Source: Opitutaceae bacterium TAV5 (GTDB taxonomy: Bacteria; Verrucomicrobiota; Verrucomicrobiia; Opitutales; Opitutaceae). Taken from it: DNA of 64,000 nt. This document shows, in pieces, positions 6,501-15,500 of the stretch. The notes beneath the pieces are model-generated. The model made no database searches. It saw only the letters and a program-made list of their open reading frames with translations, and had not been told where the DNA came from. Location: NCBI GenBank assembly GCA_000242935.3, contig CP007053.1, positions 1,302,001 through 1,366,000 on the forward strand, in the 5' to 3' direction. A program made the translations under genes and the position numbers. Each line of letters begins with the position of its first letter. The first letter of the stretch is position 1.

Positions 6501-9500
6501 TCATCGTTTGCTCCGGAATTTTTCCCGATGCGCTTTCAGGACGGCCAGCACGGGTGCATCGTTCTTCCCGGGAGGAATGAACGGATCGTCGTCCGGCCGA
6601 ATGGCGACACTATCCAAGTCGTGTTCGCCGATTTCCCACGCTTGCCGGACGACGAACTCGCGCTTGAGGAGAGGGCTCCCGCTGGTCGGCGGCGTGAACT
6701 CGGCGCTCGTCGGCAATTGAGCGTGACCGAGAAAATACGCGCCCACACGGCGGTAGGACTCGATGAACATATTCAGGTTCTGGTCTGAACTCGGGTCCAT
6801 CTCGCACTGCCGTGAGATGATCCCGAACTGCTTGGCTCCACTCGTGGCCAGCGCGTTCATGTTGGCAGTGACAACCACGCGATAGGTGTGGGGGCGCTTA
6901 CGGCTGACTCCGCGGACAATGACGATCCGGAGCCGTTCCTGCTCGTCTCGTTTCCCGAGCTCTTGCCGCCATTGGTCGAAAATCTCCGCACCCGCATCCC
7001 CGTGCTCAAATAGCAACGCCATGAGCGGCGGCTGCCGCCCAAGTCGGTCCACCATAAAACCGGCGCCTCGCCACTTCGCTCGATCCCACAAAGGCAGCCG
7101 AATTAGGGAAATTGTCTCCATCTCGGACTGCTTGATCTGACCATCTCGAAATTCCTTCGGCACTTCGCCGGCTCCAAAGGTAGGTTTCTTCGGTTCTACG
7201 GACGGCTCCGGCTTCTTCCGCCGGTCGGCGGCATCCCACTCCTCTTGCCGCAGCAACGGATGGTCCTTTGCTTGAGGATCGATCCACGCGGCCAGCGTGT
7301 GCTTCGGCTGATAGCCGAGGATATTACCAAGGGTCACAAAGCCGCCTGTAAAATTGAGCGAACGCTCCAAGGCACGTTCGTCGCGGAACAGGCGGGTGAC
7401 CGCCCGTTTGGGATCATCCATAATGAACACCCGCGACAGGACGAACACGAGGATCGCCAAGAGCTGGTCTTTGATCTGGTTCTGCTCCGCGACAGACAGC
7501 GAATGCGGATTGAAGCTGGCGCAGGTGATTTCCACATGCGGTTTCCCGTTCCGGTCTGTCTTGTCGAAGGTGAAGGGGAATGGAGTGCCGTCGGCAAGTT
7601 TGACCGTGACGTGAAGGTCAGGCTCTTGCGCGAAGAGATAGCGCACTTGGCCGGTGGAAAGCAGGCTTTCCAAGGCGGCGAGCAGGGCTTCGGCCACGTC
7701 CGTGCAAGGCGAGAGATTCCGCGTTTCGACGGTGACGCGGCAACCGAGAATGCGGGAGTTAAAAATGATCGGATCGTCGGCGCAGAGTTCCGGACGCGCG
7801 CGTGCGCCCGCCTCACGAGCTTGGTCGCGCCACTGTGTGAAGAACGCACGCAATTGCTCGGCGCTCTTGCCTTCGCGCAACCCCGTCGGCACGGCGTCCT
7901 CGTGTCCGAGGGCATAGCAAAGCGCGGCGGCTCCGCCGTCGATGCCGAGACGTTCGAAGGTCTCCGGCATCTTGGCGAGTTCACGCAGTTGGACGAGATC
8001 GGCACCGAGGAGCACGCCGCCGAGGAGCGCGTTGTAGGGGACCTCACCCCGCCACACACGCCGGGGATCGTGGCCGCGCCGGGCCAGCACATTGCGAGCA
8101 GTGACGTCCACCTCGTGCCAAGCGAGCGAATGCGGCACGCGCCCGAGCCGGGCCTCGATCCATTTGAGCCGCGAATAGCAGGCCGCTTGGAGCGATGTCA
8201 CGTCGGAGTAGGCCCAGAAATCACCGGTCGCAACCGACGCCGCGTTGAGCATCGTCCCGCGGGCCGCCCAGAGGAGACCGACATCCTCGTAGGCTGCGGC
8301 GCAGAGGCCGAGCGCATGCACGAGGTCGGCTCGGCTCTCGTGCTTGAAAAGCTGGAGCAGCGCGCGACCAAGGGTGCGGATGGCATCGTAGGACTTGCCG
8401 CCCTCAAGCTGCGCGGTGCCGCGCTGGATCAGCAACTGTGCCGCCGAAATGTCACCGTCGCGCTTGCGCGTGACTTCAACGACGGTTTCAAAAACATCGT
8501 CGTAGGCGGGCAACTCGCCAATGAGCTGGGCCGCTTCGGTGAGAATCTCAACCAACGGAGCCAGCGGGAAGCCGACGAGACCTTCGCAGGAGCGAACCGC
8601 TCCCTTCAGTTTCTTCAGCGCCGCGTTCGCCTTGTCGGGGCGCTGGTCGCGGATGTGGACATACAATTCCTGTTGCAGCCGCAGCGTGCGGACTTGCAAC
8701 ACGGCACTCGGACGGCCTTCCGCTTTAGTCAGACGATCAAGCTCCCGCGTCAGCGTGCCCTCGCGTCGTTTCGCTTCCTCCGGACTGATCGCCAGATCGC
8801 CGCGCTGGCGGGTAGCTTCACCCACGATCCATAGATTGTGCAGCAATTCGAGATCGTGGGGATTCTGGGTGCCGATAGCGAATTGTTCGACTTCGAGATA
8901 GCAGCGGTCGAATACGGCGTAGTCCTCGTGCCACCAATAGCTCGTCCAAGCCTCCTGATAAGCAACAAGGAGACGCTGATGTTCGGTGCCTTGCTTTTCC
9001 GCGGCAGCCCTCGCGCGGACGAACCGGCCATCGGTTTCGGTGCGCGGACGCTCCAGTCCGCGCGACAGTTTACACGCCTCGATGCAATCGGTGACAAACT
9101 GGTGCCCGAAATGCCCTTCCCGGCTGGCTTGGGTCAGACGATTTTCCACTTCGGTCAGTTCCCGTTCGGCTTCGAGATCCTGCGCACCCTGCCGCACGCT
9201 GGTGCGCAGAGAAGGCGAGAGCCGCAGCTCCTCAATGGCGAGGTTTTCGTGTCGGCCTTGAAAGACCCGATCCAAAATCCAGGACCGATCGAGAATGCGC
9301 ACATCGAGCTTGTGCTTCTTGCGGAGGTCGTCTTCGACCTGCGCACGTTGCTTGTCCGGGATATAGCGGCTGGAAAGAAAATACGCCTTCCGGTAGCCGC
9401 GTTTGGTCTCCGCGATCTTCTTGATGTCTGACTTCACCTTGGCCTGCCAGTCGGCCTTGGCGCTAAACGCGAACGCCCAGCGCTCCTGCGCGGCTTCCCG

Positions 9501-9827
9501 ACCGGTGCCGAGATACCAAGCCAAGGCCAGTGAGTCCGCGACCGGGAATGTCTCGGTGTCCACCTTGCTGTCGCCGCCGCCGGTGGGGCCTGTGTGGGGA
9601 ATGAGATTGGGGCAAATTTCTCGCTCGGCCAGTTTGCGGGCGAAGTGCTCGAAGTCCGTTTCCTGACTGCGATTGGTGAGTGTTTCGAGATGATATTCGA
9701 GAATCGAACGGTCGAGTCCCTTGGATTGTTCGATTACCGAATCGGAGAACAGCTCGGGCCGCCGAGCCCGCAGGAAAGCCTTGGGCGAAAAGCGTTCTTC
9801 CTTATGGGCTTGTTCCTCTGGAGTCAT
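6501..9827 (-). CDS. Large protein with nuclease-like N-terminus and TPR-like helical body (putative defence)
   Basis: 1108 residues, no family name that I recognise with certainty. The N-terminal ~200 residues look like a PD-(D/E)XK nuclease core: GGGDSKVD (83-90) provides the acidic residue and WAFAFSAKADW (117-127) the second strand, with SAK where E/QxK is usual, followed by a conserved-looking ILDRSWILDRVF segment. Residues ~215-700 are helical with TPR-like spacing, and the C-terminal ~300 residues are mixed. It shares a tRNA-bounded segment with an AbiE pair. Antiphage function is inferred from architecture and context only. It is not obviously an Avs protein, because no P-loop is seen. 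Confidence 0.7.
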   Translation of the reverse strand: MTPEEQAHKEERFSPKAFLRARRPELFSDSVIEQSKGLDRSILEYHLETLTNRSQETDFEHFARKLAEREICPNLIPHTGPTGGGDSKVDTETFPVADSLALAWYLGTGREAAQERWAFAFSAKADWQAKVKSDIKKIAETKRGYRKAYFLSSRYIPDKQRAQVEDDLRKKHKLDVRILDRSWILDRVFQGRHENLAIEELRLSPSLRTSVRQGAQDLEAERELTEVENRLTQASREGHFGHQFVTDCIEACKLSRGLERPRTETDGRFVRARAAAEKQGTEHQRLLVAYQEAWTSYWWHEDYAVFDRCYLEVEQFAIGTQNPHDLELLHNLWIVGEATRQRGDLAISPEEAKRREGTLTRELDRLTKAEGRPSAVLQVRTLRLQQELYVHIRDQRPDKANAALKKLKGAVRSCEGLVGFPLAPLVEILTEAAQLIGELPAYDDVFETVVEVTRKRDGDISAAQLLIQRGTAQLEGGKSYDAIRTLGRALLQLFKHESRADLVHALGLCAAAYEDVGLLWAARGTMLNAASVATGDFWAYSDVTSLQAACYSRLKWIEARLGRVPHSLAWHEVDVTARNVLARRGHDPRRVWRGEVPYNALLGGVLLGADLVQLRELAKMPETFERLGIDGGAAALCYALGHEDAVPTGLREGKSAEQLRAFFTQWRDQAREAGARARPELCADDPIIFNSRILGCRVTVETRNLSPCTDVAEALLAALESLLSTGQVRYLFAQEPDLHVTVKLADGTPFPFTFDKTDRNGKPHVEITCASFNPHSLSVAEQNQIKDQLLAILVFVLSRVFIMDDPKRAVTRLFRDERALERSLNFTGGFVTLGNILGYQPKHTLAAWIDPQAKDHPLLRQEEWDAADRRKKPEPSVEPKKPTFGAGEVPKEFRDGQIKQSEMETISLIRLPLWDRAKWRGAGFMVDRLGRQPPLMALLFEHGDAGAEIFDQWRQELGKRDEQERLRIVIVRGVSRKRPHTYRVVVTANMNALATSGAKQFGIISRQCEMDPSSDQNLNMFIESYRRVGAYFLGHAQLPTSAEFTPPTSGSPLLKREFVVRQAWEIGEHDLDSVAIRPDDDPFIPPGKNDAPVLAVLKAHREKFRSKR

Positions 9828-9984
9828 GCGCTGAAAGCTAAAATACTTAAAACGCGAGCATGACGAGGATGACGGAAGGGAAAAGCGTTAAGAGTTAGCA
9901 GATCCCCATCGTGCGAGCGGCTAACGCTTCCCATGCGGCCTTGGTCGTCTTGACTTGCTCAAAGAGCAAATCCACTCTTGGACC

Positions 9985-10242
9985 ATGCCGTTGCAGCAGG
10001 ATACAGCGAAATTTGTGCGTTTGCTGCGGAAGAATCCGCAGCAAACGGCTCCTGCTTTACCCAAGACGTCCCTCACCGTTGCCAAGCTCCATCGCTACAA
10101 GGACCGCCTGCGTGCCTACGACGCGGCCCGTCTTGAACTGAATCTAGCTTCGCCCGTCCGGATTCAACGCGAGAACTCCGCTGTCGGAAGCGCTTTCAAG
10201 CCCCGCATCGTGAAATTCAGCCGGCATGCCCGAGCAGCATGA
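9985..10242 (+). CDS. Possible small basic protein, unknown
   Basis: An 85-residue reading frame starting MPLQQDTAKFVRLLRKNPQQ and ending in RIVKFSRHARAA. It is basic, has no recognised domain and no clear ribosome-binding site. It is the only plausible gene in the 600-bp gap between the large nuclease-like gene and the AbiE pair. It could be a remnant. Confidence 0.35.
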   Translation: MPLQQDTAKFVRLLRKNPQQTAPALPKTSLTVAKLHRYKDRLRAYDAARLELNLASPVRIQRENSAVGSAFKPRIVKFSRHARAA

Positions 10243-10424
10243 GCCGTCTGAATTTGGCGAAAGCCTGAATTCGTCCGACTTCCGCCTCATAATGAGCGGA
10301 CAAAATGCCAACATCTAGGCCAAAGAACTCGCCGCAGGATTTGCTGTGCCGCCTTGGCGAAGGCATCGAAAAGACGTGTCCATGTGTCGATGGCTGCCGC
10401 AGATTAGATATCCGACACGGCAAC

Positions 10425-11453
10425 TCAGGATTTGCTCTCTCTACGATTGATGGCGGCTTCCAGCGTGCGCAGGCGCTCAACGATTTCCGCCCACGCACGC
10501 GGACGCCCGAAGAACATTTCCTGCATCGCCCGATAGTCGTCCTGCAAAGTCGCCAACCGGTAATCTGGCGGAACCAAGCGGAAGGTCCCTGGCACTGCCG
10601 TGCTGTATTTCGCCCAGCCGGCAGCGAAGAACACCTGCTTGTGTTCGACGACGCGGGCACGAAGATCGTCGCGCCCGAGAGCGTCAGCGGCGTTGGCGTG
10701 GTCTGCCAAGGCCGCGAGATCGGCGTAGTGACGGGAGAACCGCGTAGGCGTCGCTTTTGATTCCTCGCGATGTGCTTCCGCATGGAGGATGGTCGCCTTT
10801 TCCCAGAAGGTGCGCTCAATGGATAGCACTTTTATGGCGACCCCCGAATCGGTGATAGTATCGGGATAGACTTCGGCCACATAGGGGAGAATCGTCTTTT
10901 CTTCCGCCGGCCACGCGTCCGAGCGCGCGCCAAATTCAATCTTCACTTCGCGCCGAACGTAAGCCTGCGGGCTGTCTTCTCCGAGCGTGCTGGGATATTT
11001 GAAATGCAGGGTTTGGGGATCGTCGGCATCAATCGCGATGGTCCAGCCGTCTGGGCCCAAAACTCCGGCCGCCCGCGTCCGCAAGGCTGGCAGTATCTCC
11101 GCATTGATTTTTTCCGCGCACGCTGCGGCAAGGTTTTCAATGCCGGCCCGCTGTTTTTTGCCCGATATGGCATTCTCCGGATCGCGCGAGCCAGTGAAGC
11201 CAAGCCAGTCGCGGCTGAGGGAGACGTCAATGTCTTCGGAGAATCGCGCGATGGCTTTCCAGACTTTCGACAGGGATGTGCCTCCTTTGAAAATCAAGTG
11301 CTCCCCAATGCCCGGCAGAGTAAAAAGCTGGTGCAGCATCCAGCAGACCCAAAAATCTTTTTCGACTATGACCTCGCCGAAACCGAGTTTCTGTGAGGCC
11401 GCGCGATAAAGTTCGGCGCGTTGCAGAGGCGTCAGGCGAAGAACCGAGTTCAT
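10425..11453 (-). CDS. abiEii: AbiEii toxin (nucleotidyltransferase), type IV toxin-antitoxin
   Basis: 342 residues. The DUF1814 nucleotidyltransferase signature is intact: HLIFKGGTSLSKVWKAIARF followed by SEDIDVSL, which supplies the GGTSL and DID metal/nucleotide-binding motifs. AbiEii toxins modify tRNA acceptor ends or inhibit growth until cognate antitoxin repression is lost, giving abortive infection. ATG at 11453 overlaps the antitoxin stop (ATGA, 11453-11450), a coupled pair; an upstream in-frame extension to 11498 lies inside the antitoxin gene and is rejected. The operon order antitoxin-toxin matches abiE. Confidence 0.9.
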   Translation of the reverse strand: MNSVLRLTPLQRAELYRAASQKLGFGEVIVEKDFWVCWMLHQLFTLPGIGEHLIFKGGTSLSKVWKAIARFSEDIDVSLSRDWLGFTGSRDPENAISGKKQRAGIENLAAACAEKINAEILPALRTRAAGVLGPDGWTIAIDADDPQTLHFKYPSTLGEDSPQAYVRREVKIEFGARSDAWPAEEKTILPYVAEVYPDTITDSGVAIKVLSIERTFWEKATILHAEAHREESKATPTRFSRHYADLAALADHANAADALGRDDLRARVVEHKQVFFAAGWAKYSTAVPGTFRLVPPDYRLATLQDDYRAMQEMFFGRPRAWAEIVERLRTLEAAINRRESKS

Positions 11454-12070
11454 GTGGTGACGGGAGCGGTGATTTGCCGAACCAAGGGTTGCATCCAAGC
11501 CGGCAATTGAGGGGCGAGAACAACCAAATCTGATTTCGTGGTGGGATCGAGTTGAGCGCGAAGTTGAGTTATTAGGGCTGGCGTCATTCCGGAGGCGCGC
11601 AAGTGACGGATGGCTTGGATAACGGTGCCCGCCGGTTTCCCTGCGCCAAGCAAGTTGCGAGGAGCGGAACGCCGAAAGTCCAAGGTCAGTTTGTCCAATT
11701 GGATTTTCCGAGAAATCCCATTGGTCAGGATCACAATTTTGGCAGGCACCTGATCCGACAGATGAAGTTGGTTAGCCGCATAGGCACCGGAAACCTGCCA
11801 TTGGGCGCCGCTATCCTGCATGATGCGACGCACTAAATCCATCGGATCGGGGGCTGTCTGTCCGAGCAAGGGATGGGATCGAGGGCGATCGTAGAACCCC
11901 CGGCGAACCCGGCGCAATTCGCCGCGCTTGACCAGTCTCTCCAGAGCCTTCCGGACGGCTGCGGGACTGCCAAGGTGCGTGAACGTCTTGGCTGAAAAGG
12001 TGGAGGCATGTTTCGTAGCCTTCACCGATTTCAGGATCAAATTATCAACACTGGAGGTAGTTGATCGCAT
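11450..12070 (-). CDS. abiEi: AbiEi-type antitoxin / transcriptional repressor
   Basis: 206 residues from ATG 12070 (MRSTTSSVDNLILKSV). The N-terminal part is a winged-helix-like region (SPAAVRKALERLVKRGELRRV then RRGFYDRPRSHP), as in DUF6088/AbiEi antitoxins. The C-terminal half is the family's mixed domain (VPAKIVILTNGISRKIQLDK). It directly precedes and overlaps the AbiEii gene. A 30-bp palindrome sits just in front of its start and is a ready-made autoregulatory operator. An in-frame start at 12130 would begin inside a region containing that palindrome and is less likely. Confidence 0.82.
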   Translation of the reverse strand: MRSTTSSVDNLILKSVKATKHASTFSAKTFTHLGSPAAVRKALERLVKRGELRRVRRGFYDRPRSHPLLGQTAPDPMDLVRRIMQDSGAQWQVSGAYAANQLHLSDQVPAKIVILTNGISRKIQLDKLTLDFRRSAPRNLLGAGKPAGTVIQAIRHLRASGMTPALITQLRAQLDPTTKSDLVVLAPQLPAWMQPLVRQITAPVTT

Positions 12071-12075
12071 TACTA

Positions 12076-12105
12076 TGTCACAAAAACTAGTAATTTTTTG
12101 TGACA
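12076..12105. promoter_or_regulatory. Palindromic operator candidate for AbiEi
   Basis: TGTCACAAAAA (12076-12086) and TTTTTGTGACA (12095-12105) are perfect 11-bp arms around an 8-base centre, 5 bp upstream of the antitoxin start. AbiEi antitoxins are known to repress by binding inverted repeats in their promoter; binding here is inferred. Confidence 0.7.
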
Positions 12106-12156
12106 AAACAAAAGAAAAATCTATAGGCATTCGTTGTTAATTCGCCGACCTAGAAG

Positions 12157-12210
12157 CTAAGATGCGCTGTTCGGAAGGGCGTGCGGGTTCAAGTCCCGCC
12201 TCGGGCACCA
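12157..12210 (+). pseudogene. 3' half of tRNA-Leu (attachment-site fragment)
   Basis: Variable arm region, T arm GCGGG-TTCAAGT-CCCGC and acceptor CTCGGGC with encoded ACCA are present; the D arm and anticodon arm are missing. CTCGGGC pairs with the GCCCGGG of the 5' half at 6133 (one G-U pair). The core that reads GACTTAAAAT at other copies is degraded here. Confidence 0.75.
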
Positions 12211-12500
12211 GTTGAGAGGAAAGCGAAATACCGAACACGGATCACCCACAAAACACCCCGCTCTAAAACGCGTTCCGATAACGAGTGCATTTTTAGCTAT
12301 AAGTCGGCCTTCCGCGTGTTCATTCTGGAAATTCCAAGAGTTTTTCAGCCCTCCCTTGTTTGATTACCCGTGGCTATCGTTAAGCCGGCCCCTCGATCGC
12401 CAAACACCCAGCCGTCGGCACAACCCGCTCAGGTAGGACAGATTGCTTCAGGATTGATTTCGGATTGTTCGCTGCGAAGACCACCTTCCAAGATATTTAA

Positions 12501-15500
12501 ATGGGCAAACAACCGCCGCGCACGTTCAAGGGCTGGCCAAAACTGCAAGATATGCTGCAGGCACTTGAGCCGTCTGGCCCTGCCGGATTCGAAGGTTTGG
12601 TCGCAGTCTTGCTCGAAGCCGTTACAAAAAAGAAGTTCGCCGTTGCGAGTAGCGGGCGCCAGCCGCTGGGCGACGCCACTGCCACCGATTTCTCAATAGC
12701 GGTTCAAACAAAGCGCTACCGAGATACGACCACCTTGGCCCCCGAGGAAGTGGTCACGGATTTTTGGAAAATCCGCGATGCCGCATCCTCTCGGCTGGAC
12801 GTCTATGTGATCGTCCTTACCCGCGCCCACTCCCAGTTGCGTGATGCCTTGGCGAAGCTGGAAGAAGTGGCAGGAGTGGATATCGTGGTGATCGAGCTTG
12901 CACGGGAAGAGGCCAGCGATCTCGGCGCGCTCTGTGTGAGTCATTGGTCCACGATCTTCTCGTTTTTCCCACAACAGACGTCTGAGTTTCTTGCTTGGGT
13001 CGAAGCCAGCGCAGCCGCTCCAGACGTTTGTCGACGCACGGCACAAGTTGCGGACGCTCTCACGACGAGCCTTCGAACTTGGAATCATTTCCAACACTTG
13101 GCCGCACAATTTCTCCGCCGCCGCTTCCGGCCCGACCAAACGAGCGGGGCTGAGGCAGGGGTTTACGTTCAACTGGACAGCGCGGTGGATCGCCGCGAGG
13201 TCACGGGGATATTGCTCGATTGGTGGGAAAAAGCGGCCAAGCCAAACGCCTATATTGAGGCGGAGGAGGGTTGCGGGAAATCCTGGGTGGCCGCCGGACT
13301 CGCTGATAAGCTCAGTTCGGAAGTTAAAGGCACCGCCGTTCTTTGGCTCGAGAGCTTGGATTGGGCGGGTTGCGCCGATTTGGACGCGCTGCTTTTCGCC
13401 GGCGTGCGTAAGCTCCTAGGCCCCGGAGATCGCCGAATTCCTGTTTATTCCGCCAAGATTCTTCGGGTTTGGTCGAAACCGGTGCTGCTAATTCTCGACG
13501 GCGTAAACGAAAGCGGGTGCCTGGAAGCCGCTCAACGTTTGCTCCGGGAGTATTCGTCACACGCAGAGACGCTGCGCCATCATGTACGGCTACTCTTCAC
13601 AACACGGCCGTTGGACCGTTACGAAGCATTCCACGGGAGGTCTTGGGCTCAGGCACACAAGGTGGAACTGCACGGCTTCAACGACGAAGAGTTCGCCGAA
13701 GCACTTGCTCGCCTTGCGCCCGGGATTTCGTTGGCGGACATCCCGGAAAACGTCAGAGTGATCGCCGCCACTCCCCGACTCTTCCGCCTTGCTCTTCGGT
13801 TACGGGAAAAACTGCGAGACTTGGGCCAACTCGACAAGCCGCTGCTCCTTTTCGCCGACTTGATCGACAAGCTTGAACAACAGGACAGGCAAACGCGGCG
13901 CATCTACGGATCGTCTCGCTCGCAAGTGGAATCAGCGGAGGCCACCCTAGCTCATTTAGCCCGTCAAATCGTTCCGGGCTCGCAAGGGCACTTCGAGCTA
14001 TCACTCGAAAAAGTTCGCACCTGCTTCCACGACTATGACCGGATACGCGAGGATCTGGAGGAACAGCGGATCATTCTTGGCAGGCACGGTCCTGCGCTCC
14101 GGGTTAACCGAGACCATGTGGTGCTCGGCTTCGCCCTGCACCTGCTGCAAGTGGCGGAAGTCAACGCGCACAAAGACGTTGGTGTGCTACAGGACCTTCT
14201 CGTGAAGGAGCTTGAGCCCAACCGGGAGGACGATCTCCGAACAGAGGCGGTCTTCGTCGCGACTCTCCTTACCCTTCTCAAGCCTCCGCAGTCTTTGCCC
14301 AATTGGAGAAATCCGCGACAGGCCTTGCTGGCCTTGTGGACCGGCGGGCACAACGCGGATCGCACGCGGGAACGCCTCCTGTTCTGGGCGCACACCGATT
14401 TGGAGGCCTACGGAGGCATGATCGAGTGGATGTTCTCCCGCTATCTTTCCGGCACGCAAGACACAGACCTGATTCTGCCGATTGCACGCCGATGGAAGGA
14501 GCACGGGGCGAGTGACGTGGCAATGACCGGGCTTATACATCGCTGGCTGCATCTGGTTTTTCCGCGTATTCGTGATGAGGATACTCCTGAAGAGGCTCAA
14601 AAGCGTGCGCGTCTACCCGTAGTGGACCACCATGAGCAGCTTCGACTGAGCTTCACGGCAATCTCGATTTTATCCCTGCGGCCCGAGCTCGCCATGTTGG
14701 CCTCTTTGGCCAGCAGCATGGCCACTTGTGAGCTTTGCTCGGTCACGGAGGAAACCAACGGTCGTTCCTACAAATCCCGGCTGAAAAGCCCATACGAGAA
14801 TGTGGCCTTGTTGATGAGATGGGGATATACGGAGGCCGTCCTTCCGGAGCTTACGCGCATGGCGGAAACAACAGACGACACTGCATTACGAGAGGGGTTG
14901 GGAGTTCTCGGCAGAAGCCTGGCCTTGGCGGAAATCCCGCTCGTTCTGCACAAGAAACGGGAGGAGCCTCATTGGAACATCTCGGAAGTGACACCGGCCT
15001 CCGAGTTTCGAAGCTTGCAGTTATGGCTCAGTAAAGAGGATCGCGATTTGGAATGGCCAGGCATCTGCCACTGGGGACGCTTCGCCGCCTATCCGGAGCA
15101 CACGCTCAATCCTTCGGAAGTGCGTCGATTGGTGGACATACTCGATGGCGCTCTTTTAGCCGCGCCAGCGGGTGCACAACAGGCGCATCATCTTCACAAC
15201 CTATGGCCCGAACTCATTCCTTGGCTCGCCCGTTTCGGATCAAAAGAGGACCTAGCACGGCTGACTGTCGGCTATTGGCGGCACGCCTTCTCGATTCAGA
15301 ATCCTAACGAAGCGGTCTTCGGGAGTCATATCGTGCCTCTTTCGGAGAAGGGGCTGCTTCGTCTGGCCGACCATGCAGCGTTGTATCTCGAAGAAAAAAC
15401 ATCCCGACGAGACCTGTCCTACTGCCTTACAAGCATCCTTGAGCTCGTCATCATCGGCGGAAGTCCGAAGGCAATTATGCGATGGCTGGAGCTGGGACTA

